Assembly: GCF_009687885.1 (NCBI RefSeq) | Contig: NZ_BLAF01000010.1 | Coordinates: 186,001 to 250,000 of the forward strand | Origin: Acrocarpospora pleiomorpha | GTDB taxonomy: Bacteria > Actinomycetota > Actinomycetes > Streptosporangiales > Streptosporangiaceae | Reading direction: 5' to 3' | Length of the DNA: 64,000 bases | Shown here: positions 42,951-51,441 of the stretch, piece by piece | Numbering within the stretch: the first letter of the stretch is position 1 | Layout of the letters: every line of letters begins with the position of its first letter | Notes under the pieces: generated by a model | Seen by the model: only the letters and a program-made list of their open reading frames with translations | The model's database searches: none | Told to the model about the DNA's origin: nothing | Position numbers and translations under genes: made by a program

Positions 42951-43634
42951 TCAGGGTTCGCGGGCGCGGAGGTACGCGTCCAGGTCGGCGGCGCCCTTGA
43001 GCATGGCGCGGCCCCGGGCGGACAGGCGGGCCTGCCAGTCGCGCAGGGTCGACTCCAGCGGGGCGACGCCTCCGGCGGAGCGGACCTGAGCGATCAGCGG
43101 GGCGATCCGCTCCAGCAGGTAGCCGCCCCGCCTGAGCTGGTGGGCCAGCCGGACGTCCCGGACGTCGGCCGCGCTGTAGATCCGGTAGCCCGTCTGCGGA
43201 TCACGGCGCGGCCGGATCAGCCCGGCGTTCTCCCATTTGCGCAGGGTGGCGGGGCGGATGCCGAGCCTCTTGGCCAGGGGGCCGATGAACGTGTCGCCGC
43301 GCTCCTGCGGCACGGGCGCCAGATCGCGGAGCGCGGCTTCGACGGCCTGGAGGGTACGGCGGTCGTCGAGGAGCTGGCCGTGGCTCTCGTCGATGAGCCG
43401 CAGCGCGTCCTCGGTGGCACCCCGGTTGACCGCCTGCATGATCGACGTGGCCGTCTGGTGACCGTGCCCGGCCACGAGGGCGAGGAACGCGCGCAGGGCG
43501 TGCGCGTGCAGCGGCGTGTAGGTGCGATAGCCGTGGCCGGTGCGTTCGGCGGCGGGCAGGATGCCGGCGTCCTCGTAGTTCCTGATCGCCTGGGTGGACA
43601 GGCCGTGCTCGCGCGCCAGGTCCACTGGCCTCAT
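42951..43634 (-). CDS. double-domain MerR regulator (TioE-like)
   Basis: 227 residues with two MerR-type DNA-binding domains: residues about 1-70 (VDLAREHGLSTQAIRNYEDAGILPA) and about 115-180 (AKRLGIRPATLRKWENAGLIRP, GYRIYSAADVRDVRLAHQLR). Ordinary MerR proteins have one; this is the layout of the TioE family. It is divergent from the erythromycin-esterase-like gene at 43725, which carries a TTCAACG/CGTTGAA dyad just upstream, so it probably regulates that gene. No metal-binding cysteines are present. Confidence 0.85.
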   Translation of the reverse strand: MRPVDLAREHGLSTQAIRNYEDAGILPAAERTGHGYRTYTPLHAHALRAFLALVAGHGHQTATSIMQAVNRGATEDALRLIDESHGQLLDDRRTLQAVEAALRDLAPVPQERGDTFIGPLAKRLGIRPATLRKWENAGLIRPRRDPQTGYRIYSAADVRDVRLAHQLRRGGYLLERIAPLIAQVRSAGGVAPLESTLRDWQARLSARGRAMLKGAADLDAYLRAREP

Positions 43635-43703
43635 GGATGCATCACCGATTGAAGATCCATCGTGGATGAGTGGGGGTTTTCAGGGAAAAGTTTACATTGA
43701 GTG

Positions 43704-43721
43704 TTCAACGATACCGTTGAA
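43704..43721. promoter_or_regulatory. TTCAACG-ATAC-CGTTGAA palindrome
   Basis: A perfect 7-bp inverted repeat ending 3 bp before ATG 43725, between the divergent double-MerR regulator and the esterase gene. It is the obvious operator candidate. Its position so near the start codon would let a bound protein block transcription or early elongation. Confidence 0.55.
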
Positions 43722-43724
43722 GGT

Positions 43725-44888
43725 ATGGATATCAAGGACACGGCCCGGCCGCTCGATGGCGCGGGCGTCTCGGCGTTCCTCCGGTCGCTTCCCGCCGAGC
43801 CCCTGCTGCTCGGCCTGGGCGAGGCCAGGCACTTCGTGGGGGAACTGGGGGAGCTGCGCAACGAGATCTTCCGGCATCTGGTCGAGCACGAGGGCTACCG
43901 GTCGTTCGCCATCGAGAGCGACTGCCTCATGGGCCTCGTGGTGGACGACTACCTCACGACGGGCGCGGACACGCTCGATGACGTCATGGAACGCGGCTTC
44001 AGCCACGGCTTCGGCGCGTCACCGGCCAACCGCGAGCTCGTGCGCTGGATGCGGGCGTACAACCAGGAACATGACGGAAAGCTCCGCTTCTTCGGGTTCG
44101 ACGGCCCGCTGGAGTATTGGGCGGCGAGCCCGCGCCAGGCGCTCACCGCCCTCTACGCCCTCCTCGACGGCCCACTCCCGTGCACCAGGGAAACCCTCGA
44201 CACGCTGCTCGGCCCGGACGACCGGTGGTCGAACGAGGCCACGGCCATGGACCCGTCCCTGTCGATCGGCCAGTCCGCCGACGCCCAGCGACTGCGACTG
44301 ATCGCCGACGACCTGGTCGCCCTGTTCGACACGCAGGCGCCGCGGCTGAGCGCGGAGGACAGGGAGCGGGCGGCACTGTACGGACGCACCGCCACCGGCC
44401 TGCTCCGCTACCACCACTGGATGGCCGACACCTCCCCGGCGCGGTGGCCCCGGCTGTCGGCGCTGCGGGACGCGATGATGGCCGCCAACCTGCGCGCCGT
44501 CGCCGAGCAGGGCCCGGCCCTGGTCTTCGCCCACAACCTCCACCTGCAGCGGAGCCAGACCTTCATGCCGTTCGGCGACCAGACGCTGGAGTGGTGGAGC
44601 GCGGGGGCGATCACCGGGACGCACCTGGGCGACCGGTACGCCTTCCTGGCCTCAGCCCTCGGCACGACCGGCGACGACACCCCGCCCCCGGACACCGTCG
44701 AGGGCCTTCTGTCCACGCTCCCGTGGGACCACTCGCTCATCGACGCCCGCCGCCTGGCCGAGACCCTCACGAAGCCCGCCCCGCGCATCTCCCACGATTT
44801 CGCCTACTTCCCCCTGGACCCGGCCCAGCTCCACCTGATCGACGGCATCGTCTTCCTCAAGCAGGCTGTCCGGCTGGGCAGTCCTTGA
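43725..44888 (+). CDS. erythromycin esterase-like protein
   Basis: 387-residue enzyme of the erythromycin esterase/succinoglycan-synthesis family. The N-terminal GLGEARHFVGELGELRNEIF holds the conserved active-site His and Glu, and YRSFAIESDCLMGLVVDDYL, FFGFDGPLEYW and LVFAHNLHLQRS are family signatures. Members hydrolyse the macrolide lactone in Ere-type resistance, but many have no known drug target. ATG 43725 is preferred to GTG 43701. It is divergent from a double-MerR regulator. Its 3' end overlaps a truncated oxidoreductase remnant on the other strand. Confidence 0.83.
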   Translation: MDIKDTARPLDGAGVSAFLRSLPAEPLLLGLGEARHFVGELGELRNEIFRHLVEHEGYRSFAIESDCLMGLVVDDYLTTGADTLDDVMERGFSHGFGASPANRELVRWMRAYNQEHDGKLRFFGFDGPLEYWAASPRQALTALYALLDGPLPCTRETLDTLLGPDDRWSNEATAMDPSLSIGQSADAQRLRLIADDLVALFDTQAPRLSAEDRERAALYGRTATGLLRYHHWMADTSPARWPRLSALRDAMMAANLRAVAEQGPALVFAHNLHLQRSQTFMPFGDQTLEWWSAGAITGTHLGDRYAFLASALGTTGDDTPPPDTVEGLLSTLPWDHSLIDARRLAETLTKPAPRISHDFAYFPLDPAQLHLIDGIVFLKQAVRLGSP

Positions 44889-44943
44889 CAGGGTATGACC
44901 GGCATCTAAAAACCTCGGGCCCTCCGATCACGACGATGTTCAT
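44857..44943 (-). pseudogene. truncated NAD(P)-binding protein start
   Basis: ATG 44943 has AGGAGCAAGCC upstream and overlaps the folE stop (ATGA). It encodes MNIVVIGGPEV, the first Rossmann strand and glycine turn of an SDR/NmrA-type oxidoreductase, but then leaves the fold and stops after 28 codons, inside the 3' end of the esterase gene. It is apparently the remnant of a gene once co-translated with folE. Confidence 0.45.
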
Positions 44944-45548
44944 GGCTTGCTCCTGGTGAGTGCGAGGAACTCGGCGCGGCTTGGTGGATCGTCGCGCAGG
45001 TGGCCGAAGAGGGCGGAGGTGACGGTGCGCGCGCCGGGGGCGCGGGCGCCGCGCAGGCTCATGCAGGCGTGCTCGGCCTCGATGACGACGCCGACTCCGC
45101 GCGGCCGCAGCCCCTGTTGGAGGTGGTCGGCGATGCGCTGGGTCAGCCGTTCCTGGGTCTGTGGTTGCCGGGCGTGGAAGTCGACCATGCGGGCGAACTT
45201 CGACAGGCCGAGGATGCGTGTTCCGGGCAGGTAGCCGACGTGGGCGAGGCCGACGAAGGGGAGCATGTGGTGCTCGCACAGCGACTGGACGGGGATGCCC
45301 TGGACCAGCACGAGTTCGTCGTACCCCTCGCTGTTGGGGAAGGTGGTGAGCTCGAAGTCGGAGGCAGTGGTCATCTCGAGCAGGGCGTGCGCCATGCGCC
45401 GCGGGGTGTCGACGAGGTTCTCGTCGGCGAGGTCGAGCCCCAGGGCGGTGAGGAGGTCCGCGGCCGCCTTCTCGGCCGCCCCGGGGTCGGTCTCCGGCCG
45501 CGTGGGCGTGATGCGCGGCCGCCAGCGATCGGGCATGGCTTTGACCAT
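44940..45548 (-). CDS. folE: GTP cyclohydrolase I
   Basis: 202-residue enzyme converting GTP to 7,8-dihydroneopterin triphosphate for folate or pterin synthesis. It has the zinc ligands of the family (SLCEHHMLPFVG: Cys and His; EAEHACMSLRG: second Cys), GLSKFARMVDFHARQPQTQE, and C-terminal TVTSALFGHLRDD. The N-terminus is short and plain. GGAG precedes ATG 45548. It stands away from a folate operon and is divergent from a cysteine-rich regulator with a TTGACA promoter, so this may be a second, stress-controlled copy rather than the housekeeping one. Confidence 0.92.
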   Translation of the reverse strand: MVKAMPDRWRPRITPTRPETDPGAAEKAAADLLTALGLDLADENLVDTPRRMAHALLEMTTASDFELTTFPNSEGYDELVLVQGIPVQSLCEHHMLPFVGLAHVGYLPGTRILGLSKFARMVDFHARQPQTQERLTQRIADHLQQGLRPRGVGVVIEAEHACMSLRGARAPGARTVTSALFGHLRDDPPSRAEFLALTRSKP

Positions 45549-45565
45549 GGATTGTTCTCCTTGGT

Positions 45566-45633
45566 TTCTAAAACGGAAGCTTCTCGAAATTAGAACGCCG
45601 AGCTTCTTGTGTCAAGTAATTTGTGTTTTAGAA
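45566..45633. promoter_or_regulatory. folE promoter and TTCTAAAAC/GTTTTAGAA operators
   Basis: On the minus strand a perfect -35 TTGACA (45615-45610) is followed after 17 bp by TAATTT (45592-45587), a fair -10 for folE. Inverted 9-bp elements TTCTAAAAC (45566-45574) and GTTTTAGAA (45625-45633) flank this promoter; the second also lies 8 bp before the regulator's ATG. The AT-rich dyad is the expected target of the protein at 45641. Confidence 0.55.
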
Positions 45634-45640
45634 TTCGGGC

Positions 45641-46318
45641 ATGGAACTGGGATCGCAGGCCGCCGGGATCGGGGCGTTGGCCGACGACACGCGCCGGGCG
45701 CTGTACGAGTACGTGGTCGCTCAACCAGGGCCTGTCGGCCGTGAGCAGGCGGCCGCGGCCCTGGGCATGGCCCAGCACAACGTGAACTTCCACCTCGACC
45801 GACTGGTCTCCGAGGGGCTGCTGGGGGTCGAGTATCGGCGCTTGAGCGGGAAGTCGGGTCCGGGCGCCGGGCGACCGAGCAAGCTGTACCGACGCGGGAC
45901 GCGGGAGTTCGTCGTTTCGCTGCCGCCCAGGCGCTACGACCTGGTCGGCGACATCCTCGCGGCCGCCGTGACCCGCGTCGCCGAGGGCGTGCCGCTGCCG
46001 CAGGCGCTGCACGAGGTCGCACGCGAGGAAGGACGCGCTGTCGGTGGTGCCGCGGACGGCGTGCCTGCCCACGAGCCGCTGGCCGCTGTGGCCCAGGTGC
46101 TGGGCGGTCAAGGCTATGAACCGCACCTCGAAGCGGGTGTCGTCGTGCTGAACAACTGCCCGTTCGACTCACTCGCCCGCAAGCACACGACGCTGGTGTG
46201 CGGGCTGAACCGGGACTTCGTCCAGGGAGTGGCCGAAGGACTGGGCTGCGGCACCGTGTCGGCTTGCCTGGATCCCGAACCCGGCCGGTGCTGCGTCAAG
46301 GCCCGCATCGAGGACTGA
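45641..46318 (+). CDS. helix-turn-helix regulator with C-terminal cysteine cluster (SufR-like)
   Basis: 225 residues. An ArsR/DeoR-like winged helix (VGREQAAAALGMAQHNVNFHLDRLVSEGLL, about residues 31-60) is followed by a sensor domain ending in cysteines: LNNCPFDSLAR, TTLVCGLN, SACLDPEPGRCCVKARI. This arrangement resembles the COG2345/SufR group, which binds an iron-sulfur cluster. It is divergent from folE, with an inverted TTCTAAAAC repeat in the shared region. I infer that it represses folE until its cluster is oxidised or lost. Confidence 0.78.
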   Translation: MELGSQAAGIGALADDTRRALYEYVVAQPGPVGREQAAAALGMAQHNVNFHLDRLVSEGLLGVEYRRLSGKSGPGAGRPSKLYRRGTREFVVSLPPRRYDLVGDILAAAVTRVAEGVPLPQALHEVAREEGRAVGGAADGVPAHEPLAAVAQVLGGQGYEPHLEAGVVVLNNCPFDSLARKHTTLVCGLNRDFVQGVAEGLGCGTVSACLDPEPGRCCVKARIED

Positions 46319-46376
46319 GGCCGTACTCCCGGCGGGCGTTTTCTTACCGACTCTTTATATTGGAGGATCTAAAGTA

Positions 46377-46392
46377 CTAGATAACTAGATAA
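46377..46392. repeat. tandem CTAGATAA repeat before the GntR gene
   Basis: CTAGATAA occurs twice head to tail (46377-46384 and 46385-46392), 12 bp before GTG 46404 and downstream of a -10-like TATATT (46356-46361). It is placed to be the operator for the YtrA-type regulator it precedes. Confidence 0.45.
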
Positions 46393-46403
46393 ATGGAGAA
46401 ACG

Positions 46404-46796
46404 GTGATCGAGTTCTACCTGGATGCCAAGTCCGGCCTCTCGCCGTACCAGCAGCTTGTCCAGCAGGTACGGCACGCGCTGCGGCTCGGCATGCTGCGCG
46501 AGGGCGACCAGCTGCCGACCGTCAAGGAGGTCGTCGCGCAATTGGCGATCAACGCCAACACCGTCCTGAGGGCCTACCGGGAACTCGAGCACGAGGGCCT
46601 CGTCGCGGCCAGGCCAGGGGTGGGGACGTTCGTGACGGCGACGCTCACCAACACCTCCCTGGCCGCGCACGGCCCGCTGCGGCTGGAACTGGAGCGCTGG
46701 CTGGCCAAGGCCCGCCGGGCCGGCCTCGACGACGAAAGCATCGAGGCCCTCTTCATGGCCACCTTTCGGACCACCGCTCAGGAGGACATAGCGTGA
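46404..46796 (+). CDS. GntR-family regulator, YtrA subfamily
   Basis: 130 residues: winged helix (SPYQQLVQQVRHALRLGMLREG, VKEVVAQLAINANTVLRAYRELEHEGLV, RPGVGTFV) and the short two-helix dimerisation tail typical of YtrA, without a large ligand domain. It overlaps the ABC ATPase gene (stop at 46796, ATPase start at 46793), the standard YtrA-ABC operon order. It presumably represses this operon in the absence of a cell-wall-active compound. Confidence 0.88.
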   Translation: MIEFYLDAKSGLSPYQQLVQQVRHALRLGMLREGDQLPTVKEVVAQLAINANTVLRAYRELEHEGLVAARPGVGTFVTATLTNTSLAAHGPLRLELERWLAKARRAGLDDESIEALFMATFRTTAQEDIA

Positions 46797-47675
46797 CTTC
46801 TGTCCTGCAGGCCCAGGCACTGGGCAAGAAGTACGGCAAGCGCTGGGCGCTGCGCGACTGCACCATCGACATCCCGGCGGGCCACGTCGTCGGGCTGGTG
46901 GGTCCCAACGGGGCCGGCAAGACGACGCTGCTGAAGCTGGCCTGCGGCCAGCTCGAACCGACGGCGGGCGGCATCACCGTGCTCGGCGGCCGGCCTGGGG
47001 GCACGCCCGCGCAGCTGGCCAGGGTCGGGTTCGTCGCCCAGGACACCCCCGTCTACGCGGGACTGACCGTCGCCGATCACCTCCGGTTAGGGGCGCGGCT
47101 CAACTCCCGGTGGGACGACGGCATGGCGCGGGAGCGTATCGCCCAGCTCGGACTCGCATCGGGCGGGCAAGCTGTCGGGCGGCGAGCGCGCCCAGCTCGC
47201 CCTGACCCTGGGCCTGGCCAAGCGGCCCGAGCTGCTGATCCTGGACGAGCCCGTGGCCTCGCTCGACCCGCTGGCCCGCCGCGAGTTCCTGCAGGGGCTG
47301 ATGGAGGCCACCGTCGAGCACGAGTTCAGCGTCGTGCTCTCCTCCCACCTGGTCTCGGACCTGGAACGGGTCTGCGACTTCCTGATCGTGCTCGTCGACT
47401 CCCGCGTGCAGGTCGCGGGGGAGACCGACAAGCTGCTGGCCACCCATCACCGGCTCGCCGGCCCACGCCGCGATCCCGACCGGCTCCCCGCCGACCAGCA
47501 TGTGGTCTCCCAGCGCCACACCGACCGGCAGAGCGTGTTCGTGGTCCGCACCGACGCCCCGATCCACGACCCCGCCTGGACGGTCAGCCGGCTCAGCCTG
47601 GAGGACCTCGTCCTCGCGTACATGGACAAGCGCACCGTGGAGAACCGGCGGGTCGCGCTGGAGGTGCAGCGATGA
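46793..47675 (+). pseudogene. ABC transporter ATP-binding protein, frameshifted
   Basis: The first half is intact (VVGLVGPNGAGKTTLLKLACGQ Walker A region, VGFVAQDTPVYAGLTV Q-loop). Near 47155-47170 the frame changes. The missing signature KLSGGERAQLALTLGLAKR, Walker B ELLILDEPVASLD and switch SSHLVSDLERV continue in another frame to the stop at 47673-47675. The original frame stays open and by chance enters the permease frame, giving a 642-codon hybrid without Walker B. With a sequence correction it would be a normal protein of about 294 residues. Confidence 0.8.
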
Positions 47676-48721
47676 TCTGGCTGACCTGGCGGCAGTTCCG
47701 TGCCGCCGCCGCGCTGATGGCCGCGGTGCTCGTCGTCTTCACCGGCGCCCTGGCCCTGACCGGCCCGGGCCTGGCCTCCCGTTACGCCGCCGGGATCGCG
47801 GACTGCGCCCCGGACGACTGCATGCGATTCTTCGACCGCTTCTTCGGCGAGTACCAGCTCCCCTTCGTGGCCGTCAGCTTCGTCGTGCTGGCGCTGCCCG
47901 CTCTGGTCGGGATCTTCTGGGGGGCGCCGTTGATCACCCGGGAGCTGGAGGCGGGCACGCACCTGCTGGTGTGGAACCAGAGCGTCACCCGTGGCCGCTG
48001 GCTGGCGGTCAAGCTCGGGCTCGTCGGTCTGGTGGCCATGTTCGCCGCCTGTCTGTGCGGTCTCGTGGTGACCTGGTGGTCCGATCCTCTGGACAAGTCG
48101 GCCGTTGCGGACCTGGCTCTGATGGCTCCGTTGGTGTTCGGCGCGCGTGGCATCGCCCCGATGGGGTATGCGGCTTTCGCCTTCGTCCTGGGTGTGGCCG
48201 TGGGCATGCTGGTGCGTCGCACGCTGCCCGCCATGGCCCTCACCCTGGCCGCCTTCGCCGCGATCCAGCTCGCCATGCCGCTGCTGGTCCGGCCCCATCT
48301 GATGCCCCCGGTCACCGCGACCTTCGAGCTCGGCCCGGCGAACGTGGACGGCGTCGGTATCGAACAGTACGGAGGCGGAGCCGTGCGGATTTCCATGGAG
48401 GCGGCCGTTCCCGGCCACGCGGGCGCCTGGGTCCTGTCCAGCGACCTGGTCGATCCGTCCGGACGCACGATCGCCGGCAGCGGCGAACAAGCGCCCGTCC
48501 CCGTCTCCGGGACGTCGGGACCCTGCGCACCGCAGGGAGGACCACCCAGCTTGGACGCGTGCTGGGTCGAGATCAACCGGCTCGGCTACCGGCAGCAGGC
48601 GACCTACCACCCCCTTGAGCGCTTCTGGCCCTTCCAGTGGATCGAGACCGGGATCTACGCCCTGCTCACCGTCGGGCTCACGTGGTTCTCCTTCTGGTGG
48701 ATCCGGAGACGCCTGTCATGA
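47672..48721 (+). CDS. ABC-2-like transporter permease
   Basis: 349-residue membrane protein with an N-terminal helix (AAALMAAVLVVFTGALAL), an extracytoplasmic loop with CAPDDCMRFFDRFFGEY, three central helices around APLITRELEAGTHLLVWNQSV, an outer domain of about 110 residues and a final helix (GIYALLTVGLTWFSFWWIRRR). ATG 47672 overlaps the ATPase stop. It depends on the broken ATPase upstream, so transport may be lost unless another ATPase substitutes. Confidence 0.8.
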   Translation: MIWLTWRQFRAAAALMAAVLVVFTGALALTGPGLASRYAAGIADCAPDDCMRFFDRFFGEYQLPFVAVSFVVLALPALVGIFWGAPLITRELEAGTHLLVWNQSVTRGRWLAVKLGLVGLVAMFAACLCGLVVTWWSDPLDKSAVADLALMAPLVFGARGIAPMGYAAFAFVLGVAVGMLVRRTLPAMALTLAAFAAIQLAMPLLVRPHLMPPVTATFELGPANVDGVGIEQYGGGAVRISMEAAVPGHAGAWVLSSDLVDPSGRTIAGSGEQAPVPVSGTSGPCAPQGGPPSLDACWVEINRLGYRQQATYHPLERFWPFQWIETGIYALLTVGLTWFSFWWIRRRLS

Positions 48722-50127
48722 CCATCCTCAGGTCCGCGGCCGCCGGGCTCGCCCTCCTCCTGGCGGCGGCCTGCACGGCGCCGACGCCGCCGCGCAGCCA
48801 GGCGAGTACGGCGGCCGGTTCGGCCTGCGCGCCACCCCAGGCGCCCCCCGAAGCGGAGACGGCCGCCACGATCGACGTCGTCGAGCAGGCGTACTTCTGC
48901 ATCCTCGGGAACTACTACAGCGGCGCGACGCTGGACGCCCGCTCGCTGCTGACCGCCGGATTCCTCGCCCTGACCCAGGAGCTCAACCGCGACGGACGCG
49001 ACGTGCCCGAGGCGATCATGCCCGCCCTGACCGGCGACAGGAAAGCCGACTGGGCCGCCTTCGAGGCCGCCCACCGGAAGACCACCGATCAGGTTCCCGA
49101 CCTTCGCGACAAGCTGACCGTCGTCACCCTCGAAGCCCTCGTGGCCGCCCTCGGCGACAACCACGCCCGCTGGACGCACGACGTCAAACGTCCGCCCGAC
49201 TACTACGACGGCGACGGCTACGGCGTGGGGTTCCAGGCGAACGTCAACGGCCCGCAGGCGGACGGCAACGTCGCCCTCGCCCCGCTGTTCGTCACCACCG
49301 TGCAGGGTGGCGCGGCGCAGGCGGCCGGGCTGCGCCCCGGCGACGTCATCGAGTCGATCAACGGATCCGCGCCCTTCATCGACGGGACACCCACCCCCGC
49401 GATCGCCGCCCTCTATCCGCGATACCCGGAAGCGCGTCCTGTCCAGCTGCGGCTCCTGCGGCAGACCACCGGCCGCCGCTGGACCGTGACGCTCAAACCC
49501 GGCCTCTACCCGCGCGATCCGGCCACCCTGCGGGTGGTGCGGTCGAAGCTGCTGGACGACGTCGCCTACGTACGGCTGACCGGATTCACGCCCGACTCGG
49601 CGAACAGGGTCCTCAAGGCGATCTCCAGGCTGCGAACCGGCCGGACGCTGTCCGGCGTCGTGCTGGACCTGCGCGGCAACGGCGGCGGCAGCCCCGTGGA
49701 GGCGACCCGGCTGCTGAGCGCCTTCGTCCACGGCAAGATCACCGCCTACCAATGCACCGTGGACGGCAGGTGCGCGACCGCGCGGACCGACGACACCGTC
49801 GAACTGCTCAACCTGCCGCTGGTCGTGCTCATCGACCGGAGCTGCGCCTCGGCCTGCGAGCACGTCAGCTCCGCGGTCAAGGACCTGCGCCTCGGCCAGC
49901 TGGTCGGCACCAGAACCGCCGGGGTCATCTCCGGCCCGGCGCAGTCCTACCTGCTCGCCAACAACACCATCCTGAGCTTCCCCGCCAGACACCACTTGGG
50001 GCCCAATCGCGAGGTCATCGACCGGATCGGCGTGCCGCGCGACCACCACGTGCCGCTGACCCCCGAGGACGCGGCCGCCGGACGCGACCCCGCACTGGCC
50101 AAGGCCCTGACCTTGCTGCACAAGTGA
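48718..50127 (+). CDS. S41-family peptidase lipoprotein
   Basis: 469 residues. A lipobox (GLALLLAAAC) anchors it outside the membrane. A PDZ-like segment (TTVQGGAAQAAGLRPGDVIESI, about 200-225) precedes the S41 core: VVLDLRGNGGGSPVEATRLL, LVVLIDRSCASACEHVSSAV with the nucleophile Ser, and QLVGTRTAGVISGP. ATG 48718 overlaps the permease stop, so it belongs to the GntR-ABC operon. It probably trims an exported or envelope peptide. An internal DRS-C-A-S-A-C pair of cysteines beside the active site is unusual. Confidence 0.85.
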   Translation: MTILRSAAAGLALLLAAACTAPTPPRSQASTAAGSACAPPQAPPEAETAATIDVVEQAYFCILGNYYSGATLDARSLLTAGFLALTQELNRDGRDVPEAIMPALTGDRKADWAAFEAAHRKTTDQVPDLRDKLTVVTLEALVAALGDNHARWTHDVKRPPDYYDGDGYGVGFQANVNGPQADGNVALAPLFVTTVQGGAAQAAGLRPGDVIESINGSAPFIDGTPTPAIAALYPRYPEARPVQLRLLRQTTGRRWTVTLKPGLYPRDPATLRVVRSKLLDDVAYVRLTGFTPDSANRVLKAISRLRTGRTLSGVVLDLRGNGGGSPVEATRLLSAFVHGKITAYQCTVDGRCATARTDDTVELLNLPLVVLIDRSCASACEHVSSAVKDLRLGQLVGTRTAGVISGPAQSYLLANNTILSFPARHHLGPNREVIDRIGVPRDHHVPLTPEDAAAGRDPALAKALTLLHK

Positions 50128-50139
50128 ACGGACCTCCCC

Positions 50140-51294
50140 ATGAGACAGCTCCTGGCCGTCGCCCTAGGACTGGTCGTCCTGGCCGCGTCCGCCTGCTCCG
50201 CCCCCGCACCGCCCCGGTCCGACGCCCCGTCGGCCACGCCGGCCGGGCCCGCCACCCTGCCCGCACCCACCGGGGCCCATCCGGTCGGCACCACCGCGCT
50301 GTATCTGAAGGACACCTCCCGCCCCGACCCCTGGAACCTCGACGTCGACGCCAGGGAGCTCAAGGTCACCCTGTGGTATCCGACCGAACGGCGCGACGGG
50401 CAGCGCGCTCCGTACATGACGCCGAAGGAATCGGAGCTCACCCTGAAAGGCTTGAGGGTCGCGGGGGTGCCGAACGACACGCTGAGCAGGACACGAACGA
50501 ACGCCGTCCAGGACGCCGAGCCCGCGGGGCGGAAGCTTCCGCTGGTGGTGCTTTCCCCTGGTTTCACCAAGCCGGTGAGCACGCTCACGTCCCTGGCCGA
50601 GGACCTGGCCAGCCGCGGGTATGTGGTGGCCGGGATCGACCACACCTACGAGAGCTACGCCACCACCTTCCCCGACGGGCGGGTCGCGGAGTGCCTGGCG
50701 TGTGACAGCGACACCGACCCGGGCTTCGGCACGGGCGTGGTCCAGGGCCGGGCGGCCGACGTCTCCTTCGTGCTCGACCACCTGACGTCGACGTGGGACG
50801 GCTCCGACCTGATCGACCGCTCCAGAATCGCGATGGCGGGCCAGTCGATCGGCGGGGCCAGCGCCATGGCGGCCATGCTGACGGACTCCCGGGTGCGCGC
50901 CGGAATCGACATGGACGGCACCACCTACGCCCGGATCCCCAAGAGCGGGTTCTCCCGGCCGTTCATGTTCATCGGCTCGCCGCAGCACACCCCCGGCGGC
51001 CGCGACAATTCGTGGGACCGCGACTGGAAGCTGCTGACCGGGTGGAAGCGCTGGCTCGTGCTGTCGGACGCCGAACACCAGTCCTTCACCGACGGCCCAC
51101 TGCTGGCGGGCGCCCTCGGCATCAAGCCCCTTCCCGGCGTCCTGCCCGCGGCGCGCTCCGCCGAACTCACCCGCACGTACGTGGCGGCCTTCCTCGACCA
51201 GCACCTGAAGTCGCAGCGGGAGCCCCTCCTGGACAAGCCGTCCTCGCGCTACCCCGAGGTCAAGTTCTGCCCGGGGACGTACTGCTCGGCGTAG
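50140..51294 (+). CDS. alpha/beta-hydrolase lipoprotein (PAF-acetylhydrolase-like)
   Basis: 384 residues. A lipoprotein signal (LALGLVVLAASACS) precedes an alpha/beta-hydrolase domain: VTLWYPTE, KLPLVVLSPGFTKPVSTLT (oxyanion region), nucleophile elbow IAMAGQSIGGASAMAAM, acid IDMDGT and the catalytic His in DAEHQSFTDGP. The fold order suits platelet-activating-factor acetylhydrolase-type esterases. It starts 12 bp after the S41 gene and is probably the last gene of the GntR-ABC operon. The natural ester is unknown. Confidence 0.85.
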   Translation: MRQLLAVALGLVVLAASACSAPAPPRSDAPSATPAGPATLPAPTGAHPVGTTALYLKDTSRPDPWNLDVDARELKVTLWYPTERRDGQRAPYMTPKESELTLKGLRVAGVPNDTLSRTRTNAVQDAEPAGRKLPLVVLSPGFTKPVSTLTSLAEDLASRGYVVAGIDHTYESYATTFPDGRVAECLACDSDTDPGFGTGVVQGRAADVSFVLDHLTSTWDGSDLIDRSRIAMAGQSIGGASAMAAMLTDSRVRAGIDMDGTTYARIPKSGFSRPFMFIGSPQHTPGGRDNSWDRDWKLLTGWKRWLVLSDAEHQSFTDGPLLAGALGIKPLPGVLPAARSAELTRTYVAAFLDQHLKSQREPLLDKPSSRYPEVKFCPGTYCSA

Positions 51295-51441
51295 GCGGTG
51301 GACTGCGGCGGCAGGCGGACGACCAGCGCCATCACCACGAGCAACACCAGGTCGGCCCCGACGACCCGCTCCAGCAGCCCGTAGTACGCCTCACCGCCGA
51401 TCCAGCTGGGGAAGATCGCGCTGAGACGGTGACGATCCGGC
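51295..51441 (-). pseudogene. relic of an unidentified membrane protein
   Basis: The minus strand between the hydrolase and the decayed glycosyltransferase reads AIFPSWIGGEAYYGLLERV then VGADLVLLVVMALVVRLPPQ, which looks like the last loop and helix of a membrane protein. No start or remaining domain is present, and I do not recognise the family. Confidence 0.3.

Noticed and set aside
43697..43729. MerR-type promoter TTGAGT-N21-TATGGA before the esterase
   Set aside because: The -10 box would overlap the start codon, so transcription would begin inside the gene.
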